Shown here: piece after piece, positions 53,873 to 63,582 of the stretch | Layout: every line of letters starts with the position of its first letter | How positions within the stretch are numbered: position 1 is the stretch's first letter | Assembly: GCA_963795835.1 (NCBI GenBank) | Contig: CAWCJC010000007.1 | Coordinates: 186,001 to 250,000 of the forward strand | Direction of reading: 5' to 3' | DNA: 64,000 bases | From: JALYXI01 sp963795835 | GTDB taxonomy: Bacteria > Acidobacteriota > Terriglobia > Bryobacterales > Bryobacteraceae | Notes under the pieces: model-generated | Databases searched by the model: none | Told to the model about the DNA's origin: nothing | The model's input: only the letters and a program-made list of their open reading frames with translations | Program-made: the position numbers and the translations under genes

Positions 53873-55610
53873 CTACTGTACGGCGAGGGTGACGGTGTTG
53901 CTGGCGATGCCGTTGACGGTGACGATGACGGGCGCAGTAGTAGACGAGATGCCGGCTGGGATCTGGCAGTTGATCTGGTCGAGAACATCGTAGCCCGGAG
54001 CTACGCCGGCGAACTGGACAGGGCAATCTTTCCCGCCTACGGTGACGGAGGTAACGGGGGGAGTGCCAGGCGAAGTACCGGCGAGTGAGTTATCGAAAGT
54101 AAGACCCGTGAGATAAAGCGAAACGTAATCGCCTGCCTTGAGAGGCGCGCTCGAAGTAACAAGCGCGTTCGTCACTGCGTTCAGCGCGGACGCGGGACCT
54201 GCGCCAGAAGAGTTCTGCGTGAAGATCGCGGGTACATTCGGCTTGGTGAAAACATTGATGCTGGCGGCCCCGGCAGGGCTAGTTACACTAACTGGAATCA
54301 CATTCTTAGAAGAGTTCCCGATCAGCACGGCATTAATTTGTGTTGCACTGGTGGCCAGCACCGTAAGCGGTGTCCCGTTGGCGGAAACCTGGCCGCCCGC
54401 GAGATTCGTGCCGTAGATGGAAATATAGGAGTTGGCCCCCACCGCAAGCGGTGTGACGTTCGCGGCGGAAGGAAGCACACGCGTTATCGTGGGACCGTCC
54501 TTGAGGATGGCGGCGTTCGTATATCCGGGATTGATCGTGAATTGCTGCGTCAAAGTGGAGGACGGAGTCACCAGCGTAACGAACTGGTTGCGCGGAAAGA
54601 GGTAGTCCCGGAACGCCACCTGCGTTGTTCGGATGTTCAACTTCGTCCCGCTCGCATCTCCCGAGGAGATCGGAAGAAATTGATCCATCGCGTTCTTCGC
54701 CCGAAGAGTCAGAGCCCCGCTGTTAAAAAGATATTCGTTCTCAATCAGCGGGCTGGCCGTAAATGTTATAGTCCGGCCCGTCGGCAAGAAACGAAGTGAC
54801 CATAATGGCTGTGACGTCGCCGGGTCCTGTGACAGAGGCGATGCCTTTTTCACCGGCTGGACAAAGGGCCGCCAGAGTCACTAGCCCGGGGTCCGTGTGG
54901 CAGACCGGAAGAATCCGGGTTCGATTCGCGCGGGCGAAGCCGATGGAGGCACTGGTTAGCGTAACCACGCCATCATCGAAACGGGGCAGACTGGCCGCTC
55001 CGGTGCCGCCATTGCCCGCGATAGCAAAGGCATCCACGTTGCGCAAATCGTCAGTACCCTGGTTCCAGGTAGCAAGCTCAAAAGTAAATGTACTGCCTTC
55101 GGCAAGTTCCACCAACTGCTGATCGAAGCCGATGCCCAAGGTAACCGGAGTGCCGAAATTCGGCACCGCCAGGAGCACGAATTTCCGGATGGGCACTGTG
55201 GGCGGAGGTGTGTACGTGCCGTCAAGCTGCTTGCCTGATAGATAACTGCGGACGATCAATCCCCCCATGCTATGCGCCACAACGTCCACGCGTGGAACCA
55301 GCGACCCATTGTTATACCGGAGCCCGCCGAGAAACGCCGCAAAAGAGTTGCCGAGCTCTTCAATGGTCGGCTTCCCCGCAAGCGAAGCATACGCGCAATT
55401 ATCGAAGAAAAGTACCTGTCGATTTTGCGCGGCCATTACGCTAACGAAGGCTCCGAAATTGCCGGCAAAGCTAGAACCTCTGCAATCGGCCTGATACCCG
55501 TTTAGGAACACGACGGGAGGATTCGGGCCGGGCGGGATACTGGAAGGGGGAACCTGAGCGAGGGCCACCGAAGCAAACACTGCGGTGAGACAAAGTCTTG
55601 AAATTTGCAT
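53873..55610 (-). CDS. Secreted lipase-like protein with C-terminal TIGR03437 domain, one frame break
   Basis: Signal peptide MQISRLCLTAVFASVALAQ, then an alpha/beta hydrolase domain with VVFLNGYQADCRGSSF, the nucleophile serine in VDVVAHSMGGLIVRSYL and VLLAVPNFGTPVTLG. A beta-rich middle (RTITFTASPLIENEYLF) follows a frame break near 54780. The last 220 residues are a TIGR03437-type domain: ITRVLPSAANVTPLAVGANS, YISIYGTNLAGGQVSA and INCQIPAGISSTTAPVIVTV. The repaired length is about 578 residues. The gene is upstream of the DUF2911 operon by 13 bases. The lipid substrate is unknown. Confidence 0.83.
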
Positions 55611-55649
55611 GCGAAGCGGTACAGGGCAAAGCATATCATTACTGAGAGA

Positions 55650-56765
55650 ATGAACCTGAAGATCCGCGGCTCGGCGCTGGCGCTGTTTTTGGGCGTAGCC
55701 GTAGCGGCGATGCTGGCGGCGTTTTGCTTGGACGCAGCCGTGTTTCGCTCCGGGTTGTACAAGCTGGTGGTGTCGCCTGATTCTTCGGCGGGATCCACCC
55801 AGCAGATGATTCGCATTGAGCGGGCTCGGGCGCTGCCGAATCCGCGTCGTGTTCTGGTGCTTGGAAATTCGCAGCAAGCGGAGGGATTTTCCGCCAGGAT
55901 TGCGCGGCAGGTGCTGGCGGGGGAGCGGATCGACATTGTTAACGCCGGCGTTCCAGGGCTATCCACGCGCGCTTGGTTTTACTTGGTGCGGGATTTGGAT
56001 CCGGACGCCAAACGTTATAACGTCATCGCAATTCCATTCGCCGACTATGCCGACCTGGATTTTGACGATTTACAGGCAGGACATGTCCAGGACTTGAATT
56101 TTCTAGTCGGAAGCCTGCGGTTACCGGACGTGTGGGAGTTCGCGGAATCGTTTCCTGAGAAAGATCGCTGGGGAATCGTAAGAGGTGCGATTTTTGAAGG
56201 GCTGACTTATCGCGAAGATGTGCGCGATTTTTTGCGTGCTCCGCGCCAGCGGTGGGCGGCGACTTCGGCCGATCGGGAACATGGGGCGGGTTGGCTGGAT
56301 GATTACAAGGGCATGGACAAGAGTCTGGAAGGCATGACCTACGACCCCGCGAGCGGTACGCTAAACTTCGCCCCTGGAACCCCGGCCGAGACGGAGCGCT
56401 TTGTGCGCGACCGGCTGAACCGCCGCAAGATGGCCGTAGGCGGCTCTCAGCGCGCCTATCTGCGGCGCTGGCTGGGCAAGATCGCGGAGCGGTACCGGGG
56501 TAAGGATGTGCGCTTTGTGTTGTTTCGAATGCCCCAATATCCGGTCCACGTGAAATCACCGGAGCCGGATGCGAATAGCGTAGTCAACGAGTGGAAGCGC
56601 GATCCGCGGACGATTGTCATTCCGGAGAATGAGTTCGATTGGCTGGAAGAGCCAAAGTATGCTGCCGACGGCGTACATTTGAACGCGACGGGGCGCGTGC
56701 TATTTTCAGAGGCTCTGGGTCGAAAATTGAGCGCTAGTGCTGGCCGATTTCCGGCCGAAGACTAA
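55650..56765 (+). CDS. SGNH/DltD-AlgJ-like O-acyltransferase partner
   Basis: A 371-residue membrane-anchored protein: one N-terminal helix (NLKIRGSALALFLGVAVAAM) and an SGNH-like domain with the nucleophile serine in VLVLGNSQQAEGFS and the Asp-x-x-His of YAADGVHLNATG. The family (AlgX/AlgJ/DltD group) moves acetyl groups to an extracytoplasmic polymer supplied by the membrane acyltransferase next door. The start is ATG 55650. It lies five bases before the MBOAT gene. The acceptor polymer is unknown. Confidence 0.82.
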   Translation: MNLKIRGSALALFLGVAVAAMLAAFCLDAAVFRSGLYKLVVSPDSSAGSTQQMIRIERARALPNPRRVLVLGNSQQAEGFSARIARQVLAGERIDIVNAGVPGLSTRAWFYLVRDLDPDAKRYNVIAIPFADYADLDFDDLQAGHVQDLNFLVGSLRLPDVWEFAESFPEKDRWGIVRGAIFEGLTYREDVRDFLRAPRQRWAATSADREHGAGWLDDYKGMDKSLEGMTYDPASGTLNFAPGTPAETERFVRDRLNRRKMAVGGSQRAYLRRWLGKIAERYRGKDVRFVLFRMPQYPVHVKSPEPDANSVVNEWKRDPRTIVIPENEFDWLEEPKYAADGVHLNATGRVLFSEALGRKLSASAGRFPAED

Positions 56766-56770
56766 CTAGG

Positions 56771-58135
56771 ATGCTCTTCAGCACGCCGGAGTATTTCGGC
56801 TTCTTCGCTCTTACTTTCGCATTGTTCTACCTGGCACCGGCAGTGATGCGGCGCCCGTTGCTACTGGCCGCAAGTTACTTTTTTTATGCCACGTGGAACT
56901 GGAAGTTCATTCCACTACTGTTGATTCTGACGGTAATCGATTATCTGGCCGCATTGTGGATTGAGGACCGTTCCGGCAAAGCCCGCAAGGTCGCGTTAGT
57001 CATTAGCTTGGGCGCAAACCTGGGTTTCTTGTTCTTCTTCAAATACTTTGGCTTCGCGGCAAGAACGTTCGGCGTCGCCGTGCCATTCGATATCGTGCTG
57101 CCGCTCGGGATCAGCTTTCACACGTTTCAGAGTATTTCCTATGTTGTGGATGTCTATCGACGAGAACAGAAAGCGATCCGCAAGCCGCTCGATTATGCCC
57201 TCTATATTGCGTTCTTCCCGCAGTTAGTCGCGGGGCCAATTGTGCGCGCGCGGGATTTCTTCCATGACCTATACGCCTGGCAGCCACCGGATGCAATGGA
57301 AATCAAGCGCGGCTGCTTCCTGGTTGCGATGGGTTTGACAAAGAAGGTTGCGCTGGCGGACAACTTCGCAGTAGCCGCAGACAAATACTTCGGGTCCGTG
57401 GCAACGCAGCCTGGGGGATTAGAGACGTGGGCGGCGGTGTTCGCGTTCGCGATGCAGATCTTCTTTGATTTCTCCGGCTATACCGATATGGCGATCGGGT
57501 TCGCGCTGCTGCTGGGCTTTCACTTCCCGGTAAATTTTCGCCGGCCCTATTTGGCGATTTCGATCACCGATTTCTGGCGGCGCTGGCATATTTCGCTTTC
57601 GACCTGGCTTCGGGACTATCTCTATATTCCGTTAGGCGGCAATCGAAAAAGCGCGGCGCGGACTTACTTCAACTTACTCATCACCATGCTTCTGGGCGGC
57701 TTGTGGCATGGAGCAAACTGGACCTTTCTGGCATGGGGAGGCTATCACGGGTGTCTGTTGGCGCTCGAGCGGATGACCGGACAAGGCAGAATCCGGTCTT
57801 GGGCCTGGGGTTGGCGGGATGCGCCGCGCACGTTATTCACATTCGTTCTGGTCTGCCTGGGGTGGGTCCTTTTCCGGGCTAATAGCTTGCACGATGCGGG
57901 CGCGGTATTCCACCAGCTGCTGCGGATGCACGGCCGGTTCACACTGGAACCGGTGCTGATGGCGGGTACAATCGTGGCGCTTGGAATCGCTCTCCTGGAG
58001 GAGCATGGGCACTTAGACGAGCGAGTAGCCGGGCTGCCGATTCCGTTGCTGGGCGCAGTTCTGGGTGTGCTTCTTTTTATCGTAGAAGTATTGAGCCCAC
58101 CGGTTTCCAGAGCGTTCGTTTACTTTCAGTTCTAA
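56771..58135 (+). CDS. Membrane-bound O-acyltransferase (AlgI family)
   Basis: A 454-residue integral membrane protein with about ten helices. The MBOAT family signatures are PQLVAGPIVRARDF, the FRRPYLAISITDFWRRWHIS segment and the catalytic histidine in LLGGLWHGANWTFLAWGGYH. It carries acetyl groups across the inner membrane for O-acetylation of a polysaccharide or cell-wall component. It is coupled to the SGNH gene; no alginate genes are near, so the substrate is not alginate by context. It ends one base before the convergent DoxX gene. Confidence 0.92.
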   Translation: MLFSTPEYFGFFALTFALFYLAPAVMRRPLLLAASYFFYATWNWKFIPLLLILTVIDYLAALWIEDRSGKARKVALVISLGANLGFLFFFKYFGFAARTFGVAVPFDIVLPLGISFHTFQSISYVVDVYRREQKAIRKPLDYALYIAFFPQLVAGPIVRARDFFHDLYAWQPPDAMEIKRGCFLVAMGLTKKVALADNFAVAADKYFGSVATQPGGLETWAAVFAFAMQIFFDFSGYTDMAIGFALLLGFHFPVNFRRPYLAISITDFWRRWHISLSTWLRDYLYIPLGGNRKSAARTYFNLLITMLLGGLWHGANWTFLAWGGYHGCLLALERMTGQGRIRSWAWGWRDAPRTLFTFVLVCLGWVLFRANSLHDAGAVFHQLLRMHGRFTLEPVLMAGTIVALGIALLEEHGHLDERVAGLPIPLLGAVLGVLLFIVEVLSPPVSRAFVYFQF

Positions 58136-58136
58136 C

Positions 58137-58511
58137 TTAGGGCTGAAAGATAGACATGAAGAACGAGCGGTACCGGGACGCCACAATCAACCACAAGAGA
58201 GCAACTAAGACGCCTGGACCCAATCCCGCCGGCATCAGCAGAATATGGAAGATCAGGATATTTACGATCACAGGCGCAATAATCAGCAACGCCAAAATTA
58301 CGTAACGATTCACCAAGAAGAGCAGGCCTGCCACAATCTGCACCGCAAAGGCGGGAATCAAGAAGTTCGATTCCGTCGTCACTCGGGAAAAATCGGCAAG
58401 TAATCCCGGCGGAAGCGGCGGTTGCGGGAGGAAATGAAAAAAGCCATTGAGTCCGAAGGTCAGAAAACCCAAAGCCATCAAGAGTCTTGCGATCGTGGCG
58501 GCGATCTTCAT
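58137..58511 (-). CDS. DoxX-like membrane protein
   Basis: A 124-residue four-helix membrane protein: ATIARLLMALGFLTFGLNGF, FLIPAFAVQIVAGLLFLVNR, VILALLIIAPVIVNILIF and PGVLVALLWLIVASRY. The pattern fits the DoxX/DoxD family, which is linked loosely to respiration and thiosulfate or quinone chemistry. The start is only one base from the amidohydrolase stop. Its function is not known. Confidence 0.8.
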   Translation of the reverse strand: MKIAATIARLLMALGFLTFGLNGFFHFLPQPPLPPGLLADFSRVTTESNFLIPAFAVQIVAGLLFLVNRYVILALLIIAPVIVNILIFHILLMPAGLGPGVLVALLWLIVASRYRSFFMSIFQP

Positions 58512-58512
58512 G

Positions 58513-60216
58513 TTAGTAAAACTCTACCCGATCCAGTTCCAGAGCCGCAGTCTGGCCCGGTTCACGCGCTAGCTCAAAGCCGATGAGCTGCAGATCTTTC
58601 CCTGTCCATTTCTGGCGGGCTCGTTCAGGCTGAAGCGCGGTGAAAGGAATTTCAACCGTATGCCAGGCAACTGAGGCTTCGAAAGGAGCGGTCCAGGTCC
58701 CAGTCTGCCCCATTGCTACAACGGCGTACTGACCCGCTCCACGAACTTGAGCGCGTATGCCCTTGAACCGGCTGGCGTCAGCCGGTTCGAAGCCGCCCCG
58801 GGTCAACGGAAGCAGAACGCGCGCGAACGGCTTGTCTTTTTCGGCCATTCGCGCGACCACGGTCAATTGGTGTTTCGTCGCGGTCCGGCTCGTGATGGTC
58901 GTCAAGATTTGCGAATGGTCCGTACCTGGATCGGTATTTACGATCCGCAAAGTTCCGGTTGAGGTGCGGCCGGGCTCGCCTTCGAAGTCGTCAATCAAGC
59001 GCTTGGCTTCTATCGCGGGCAGGGGCGTTACGCCCGGTGCCGAGGCTTCGGCCCGGAGTTTGGCCAGGTCCACTTCTTCACCGTTCAGGAAAACGCGGCG
59101 CGTGTTGCGGATCGCGGAGATATCGTGGTCGGGCTCGCCTTCCACCAGAACCAAGTCCGCTCGCATACCCGGTGTGACGGTACCGCGATCGACCGTTACA
59201 CCAAGAGCACGCGCGCTCGAAGCAGTGGCGGCAATTAACGCTTCAGAGGGAGTCAGGCCGCCGCGGACCAGCAGCTCCATCTCGTGGAGAGTGGCCGTTC
59301 CGTGAGGCGTGCCCGGTTCGCCTGAATCGGTGCCACAGGCGAGAAGTACTCCTGCGTCATGAAGCGCTTTGATGTTGCCGAGCAGGTTACCCCAGCGCCG
59401 GAATCGCGCGGGTTGGGGATTTTGTTTCGGCTCGAAAACGGCAAGGGTCGAAACATAGAAAGTGCCATTTTCACGCATGAGCCAGATCAACTCCGCATCT
59501 ACGGGAGCGTCACCCACGCCGTGCGCCAGGATGTCCACTCCTGCGCGCGCGGCAATCTTGGCGCGCGCCAGCGTCACCGTGTGCGTTATAACTTTCAGCT
59601 TGTTCTTGTGAGCCTCATCGACAATGGCCGCGAGCGTGGCTTCATCCATGCTGGTCATGTCGGGCGCGGTGTCGTACCGCCAGCCATCCGTGAAGACCTT
59701 GATGACGTCGGGACGATAGGGAACGATGCGGCGGACGGCGGCGCGGCCTTCTCGCGGAGTCTGCACCTCTGCCGAGAAAAGGTCGCCGCGGCCCGCTTCA
59801 TCGCCATGTCCGGCCGGAGTTGTAATCCGAGCGGCGATAAAGTCATGGGGCGACGGGAAAAGCGCCAGAATGCGGCGCATAGGCTCGTAGGTCTCAGGAT
59901 ACGTGCTCATGTCCACGATACTGGTAACGCCATTAAGAAGATTCGACTTCAAGTTCTTGCCCCAATCGGCGCCTGGAACCGATCCTGTGGCTGCGAGATG
60001 CGTATGCAGATCGAAGAACCCGGGCAGAATCGTGAGGCCTGCCGCGTCGAGGGTCTTTTCAGGCGCGGACAAGAAAGGCACGATGCGGCCCTCATCGATA
60101 TAGACAGTCCGGACTTGCGCGGGAGCGCCAGTACCGTCGAACACGCGGCCATTCACGATGGCAAGGGTGGCCGCGGGAAGCCGCGTGGCGATAAAGAAAA
60201 AGAGAAGGAGTTTCAC
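58513..60216 (-). CDS. Secreted amidohydrolase with C-terminal CIA30-like domain
   Basis: A 567-residue protein: signal peptide (MKLLLFFFIATRLPAATLA), an amidohydrolase domain at about 20-395 with FDLHTHLAATGSV, VITHTVTLARAKIAARAGVD, DILAHGVGD and LACGTDSGEPGTPHG, then a C-terminal CIA30/jelly-roll-like domain (LIDDFEGEPGRTS, FKGIRAQVRGAGQYAVVAM). The fusion is unusual; CIA30-like domains often act as carbohydrate or protein binding modules. It is coupled to the ribokinase gene (ATGA) and followed closely by the DoxX gene. Confidence 0.85.
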   Translation of the reverse strand: MKLLLFFFIATRLPAATLAIVNGRVFDGTGAPAQVRTVYIDEGRIVPFLSAPEKTLDAAGLTILPGFFDLHTHLAATGSVPGADWGKNLKSNLLNGVTSIVDMSTYPETYEPMRRILALFPSPHDFIAARITTPAGHGDEAGRGDLFSAEVQTPREGRAAVRRIVPYRPDVIKVFTDGWRYDTAPDMTSMDEATLAAIVDEAHKNKLKVITHTVTLARAKIAARAGVDILAHGVGDAPVDAELIWLMRENGTFYVSTLAVFEPKQNPQPARFRRWGNLLGNIKALHDAGVLLACGTDSGEPGTPHGTATLHEMELLVRGGLTPSEALIAATASSARALGVTVDRGTVTPGMRADLVLVEGEPDHDISAIRNTRRVFLNGEEVDLAKLRAEASAPGVTPLPAIEAKRLIDDFEGEPGRTSTGTLRIVNTDPGTDHSQILTTITSRTATKHQLTVVARMAEKDKPFARVLLPLTRGGFEPADASRFKGIRAQVRGAGQYAVVAMGQTGTWTAPFEASVAWHTVEIPFTALQPERARQKWTGKDLQLIGFELAREPGQTAALELDRVEFY

Positions 60217-61064
60217 TGGCTTTGGAGAAAGGCTTCCACTTCGGCCCGCGAAGGCGCGGAGGCTTGCGCGCCCCTGCGAGTCACGGAGAGCGCGGCAGCG
60301 GCGTTGGCGAAACGAATCGCGCGCTCAAATGGCTGATCTTCGGCGAGAGCGTACGCCAGCGCAGCGTTAAACGTGTCTCCGGCGGCGGTAGTGTCTACGG
60401 CATCCACCGCGAAGCCGGGGTAATTTGTGCGCACTCCGTCACGATAAACGGCGCAGCCTTGCGCGCCCAGCTTGAGGATTACGGTGTTTGCCGCCCGAGC
60501 CACATCGCCCGGCAGGCTGGCGGCTTCACTTTCATTAGGCGTGAGAATATCCACCAGAGAAAGCAGTTCGCTGGTGAGAGGCTGCGCGGGAGCGGGGTCC
60601 AGCATGGTCAAGGCTCCTTCGCTGCGGGCCAGGCGGAGCGCGCCTTCCACGCCGGCCAGTGGGGTTTCCAGCTGGAACAGCGCAATCCGCACACCGTTGA
60701 ACGTTCCGGCTTCTGGCGCGGGCACGGTTCCATTCGCGCCTGGAGAAACCACAATGGTGTTCTGTCCCTGCGCGTCCACGGAAATCAGGGCGACGCCGCT
60801 CGGCTCCGTGGAGTTCCGCACCAGGGAAACATCCACCCCCACAGAGATCAGGTTGTGCTTGAGGCGTTCGCCTAAAGTATCCGCCCCCACCGCACCAATC
60901 ATGCGAACCCGCGCACCGAGCTTCGCCGCCGCATACGCCTGGTTTGCGCCCTTGCCGCCAGGCAGAGTGAGAAAGCCGGAGCCGGAAACGGTTTCGCCGG
61001 CCGCCGGCAGACGTTCCACACGAACCACGAAGTCCATGTTGAGGCTGCCGAAAACCGCGATCAT
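60213..61064 (-). CDS. rbsK: Ribokinase (PfkB family)
   Basis: The 283-residue sugar kinase has the N-terminal AVFGSLNMDFVVRVERLP, the substrate-binding TLPGGKGANQAYAAAKLGA, and the catalytic motif DTTAAGDTFNAALAYAL with the base Asp. It phosphorylates ribose (or a related sugar) to the 5-phosphate. Length is near normal. It is between DUF507 (two bases upstream) and the amidohydrolase. No ribose transporter is in the window. Confidence 0.92.
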   Translation of the reverse strand: MIAVFGSLNMDFVVRVERLPAAGETVSGSGFLTLPGGKGANQAYAAAKLGARVRMIGAVGADTLGERLKHNLISVGVDVSLVRNSTEPSGVALISVDAQGQNTIVVSPGANGTVPAPEAGTFNGVRIALFQLETPLAGVEGALRLARSEGALTMLDPAPAQPLTSELLSLVDILTPNESEAASLPGDVARAANTVILKLGAQGCAVYRDGVRTNYPGFAVDAVDTTAAGDTFNAALAYALAEDQPFERAIRFANAAAALSVTRRGAQASAPSRAEVEAFLQSQ

Positions 61065-61066
61065 CT

Positions 61067-61654
61067 CTAATGAGCTAAATCGATGCCAAGCTTCTTAAGC
61101 TCTTCCGCATAATACTTCCGCTGCATCAGGTCCCACTCTTCGCTACCCTCGGGAACTTCGCGCTTCGTGGATCGAACCTTATCGCGGGCGGCCTTGTCCA
61201 CCTTATCTTCTACCTGCAGAATCTCCGTCATCGCCTTCACAATCACCAGGCGGGCTTCGTTGGGATCTTTCTTAACGCGCACTTCGCGGCTCTTCTTGAG
61301 CATGGCGACGAGCTTATGCGAAATGTCGGTAATCTTATCGCGTGAAAGCTTCATGGAATCGCCCGTATCCCGCCCGGCAGCACGCACAATCTTGCGCTGG
61401 GAGATCATGGTGTTCTTGGTCTTGCGGAACATTTCCTGGTAGCTGACGCCCTCGCGCCGCATGTACTCGCTGTATTGCAGAAGAATCTCGCGGACTTCAT
61501 CGTTCAACCGGTCTTCGGCGTCCAACTCATCTTCAATGAGGCGGTCGACAAGCTCAACGACCATCTGGGGATTCGCGCTGTCGACGACCGCGGGAACAAG
61601 GCGGGCAGTGACCTGGCGCGAAAGATAAGCTACAAATTCTCTGGCAAGAAGCAT
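61067..61654 (-). CDS. DUF507-family protein with two tandem units
   Basis: A 195-residue soluble protein. Residues about 1-85 (REFVAYLSRQVTARLVPAVV, LIEDELDAEDRLNDEVREIL, SYQEMFRKTKNTM) and 103-190 (KLSRDKITDISHKLVAMLKK, ILQVEDKVDKAARDKVRSTK, MQRKYYAEELKKLGI) look like two copies of the approximately 90-residue DUF507 unit. The role of DUF507 is unknown; double units occur in Acidobacteria and Deltaproteobacteria. It heads the DUF507-ribokinase-amidohydrolase-DoxX run. Confidence 0.82.
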   Translation of the reverse strand: MLLAREFVAYLSRQVTARLVPAVVDSANPQMVVELVDRLIEDELDAEDRLNDEVREILLQYSEYMRREGVSYQEMFRKTKNTMISQRKIVRAAGRDTGDSMKLSRDKITDISHKLVAMLKKSREVRVKKDPNEARLVIVKAMTEILQVEDKVDKAARDKVRSTKREVPEGSEEWDLMQRKYYAEELKKLGIDLAH

Positions 61655-61804
61655 CCGTGAAGTTCCCCGTCAGTGTAGCACCCGCGAAAGCATGGCTAAG
61701 ATAGGTTATGGGAAATGCATTCGGCAGGAACTAGTGTTTCTGTGCTGATTAAGAGCGGCCCTCGTCTAAAAGGTTTGCACCCGTACTATGCTACAGTTTC
61801 TAAA

Positions 61805-61826
61805 GGAATTACGCGTCCGTAATCCC
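61805..61826. promoter_or_regulatory. Inverted repeat upstream of the ABC transporter operon
   Basis: Arms GGAATTACG (61805-61813) and CGTAATCCC (61818-61826) pair with one mismatch around a four-base loop. The site is 17 bases before the ATPase ATG, in the promoter or leader region of the only long non-coding gap near the right end. It could be an operator; no regulator is identified. Confidence 0.4.
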
Positions 61827-61843
61827 AAAAAACAACACTCTCT

Positions 61844-62813
61844 ATGATCAAAGTGGAAGGTTTGTCGAAGCGCTACGCCCGCAACTTGGCCGTAGACAAC
61901 ATCTCTTTCGAAGTGGCAAAAGGCGAAATCGTCGGCTTCCTGGGACCGAACGGCGCTGGTAAGACGACCACAATGCGCATTCTCACCTGTTTTCTGCCGC
62001 CTTCGTCCGGAAAGGCGTCCGTGGCTGGGTTTGACACGCTTGAACAGCCAATGGAAGTAAAACGCCGCATCGGCTATCTGCCTGAAACGCCACCGTTATA
62101 CCCGGAAATGGCCGTCCGCGAGTACCTGGAATTCGTTGCGCAACTGAAGCAACTACCCGCGAAAGATATCCCGAAGCGCGTTGATGAAGTGATGGACCGC
62201 TGCGCCGTGGCCGACATGCGCGGGCGCTTGATTGGCAAGCTTTCAAAAGGCTACCGGCAGCGCGTGGGCTTAGCGCAAGCGATTATCCACAACCCCGAGG
62301 TCCTCATTCTGGACGAACCCACCAGCGGCCTCGACCCCAAACAGATTAGCGAAACGCGCGAACTCATCTCCAGCCTGGCCGGCGACCACACGATCATCCT
62401 GAGCACCCACATCCTGAGCGAAATTGAACACTCCTGCTCCAAGGTGATTATCATCAGCCGCGGCAAAGTGGTCGCCACCGATACGGTGAAAAATCTAAAC
62501 AACCGGATGAGAGGCGCGGAAGCCGTGATTGTCGAGGTGGGAGCTTCGCGCCGACCCCGCGGAAATCCGCCGCCTTTTCGAACAAATGCCCGGCGTCAGC
62601 CGCGTCATGATGCGCGATTCTCAAGATGGCCGTCATTCGTTCGAGGTCGACGGGTTGCGCGATTCTTCCGTGCGCAGCGAAATCGCCCGGGCGGTTGTTC
62701 ACGCCGGCTGGGATCTTACGGAACTCCGGCCGCAGGGCTTCAGCCTGGAGGATATCTTCCTTGAACTTACCGCGTCTGAGAAAAAGAGTTCGGAAGGAGT
62801 AACAGTCCAATGA
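61844..62813 (+). CDS. ABC transporter ATPase (GldA/ABC-2 export type), one frame break
   Basis: The nucleotide-binding protein has Walker A GPNGAGKTTT, the signature LSKGYRQRVGLAQAI and Walker B VLILDEPTSGLDP, with the H-loop in IILSTHILSEIEH. The C-terminal part is in another frame; removing one G at 62539-62541 gives IVEVELRADPAEIRRLFEQM and a normal end at 62813. The repaired length is about 322 residues. It powers an ABC-2 exporter with the permease that overlaps its stop (ATGA). The cargo is unknown. Confidence 0.93.
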
Positions 62814-63578
62814 GAAACATCCTCAGTATCGCCGGCAAAGAAGTAAAAGGTTACTTCGCTTCCCCTATCGCTTACTTACTCCTCACTATATTTTCCGTAC
62901 TGTTCGGCTACTTCCTGTATATCTACACGCAAGCGTTTGTGGTGCGCGGCATGGAAATGCAGATGCAGGGCGGCAACCAGCCGATGAACGTGAATGATTT
63001 TGCGATTGTCCCGGCTCTCAATACGGCAAGCGTCATCATTCTTGTTCCTGATCCCCATGATTTCGATGCGCCTCTTTGCAGAAGAAAATCGTCAGGGCAC
63101 CATGGAACTGCTGCTAACCTCCCCCATTCGCGATTATGAGATCGTAATCGGCAAATGGCTGGGCGCGATGGTGATGTACGCCTCGCTCCTTCTCATTTCC
63201 ATCCTGGGCATCGGTCTTCTTTATAGCTACGGAACGCCGGATCCGCGTCCGCTTGCCGCGGCTTACCTTGGCATGTTGCTGCAAGGCGGATCGTTACTGG
63301 CGATCGGGACATTCATCTCCACCACCACACGAAATCAAATCGTCGCGGCGGGCGCCACCTTCGCCATCTGCCTGCTTCTTTGGGTTCTGGAAAGCGTTAG
63401 CTCTTTCGAGCAAGCCGCCTGGGCGAAAGTCATCGCTTACGCCAGCGTTCTGAGCCACCTGGAACCCTTCCTTCGTGGCGTGATCGATTCGAAAGACGTC
63501 ATCTTCTACATCACCATGATCTTTTTAGGACTCTTCCTGACTACGCGATCCATCGAATCGCTGCGGTGGAGGTCGTAG
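62810..63578 (+). CDS. ABC-2 type permease (GldF-like), one frame break
   Basis: The first part, in one frame, has SIAGKEVKGYFASPIAYLLL and a transmembrane segment. After an extra base near 63044 the rest reads FLIPMISMRLFAEENRQGTM, the LLLTSPIRDYEIVIGKWLG gate motif and several helices to the end. The repaired length is about 255 residues with about six helices, typical of GldF/NosY-like permeases. It is coupled to the ATPase. The cargo is unknown. Confidence 0.9.
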
Positions 63579-63582
63579 CTCC

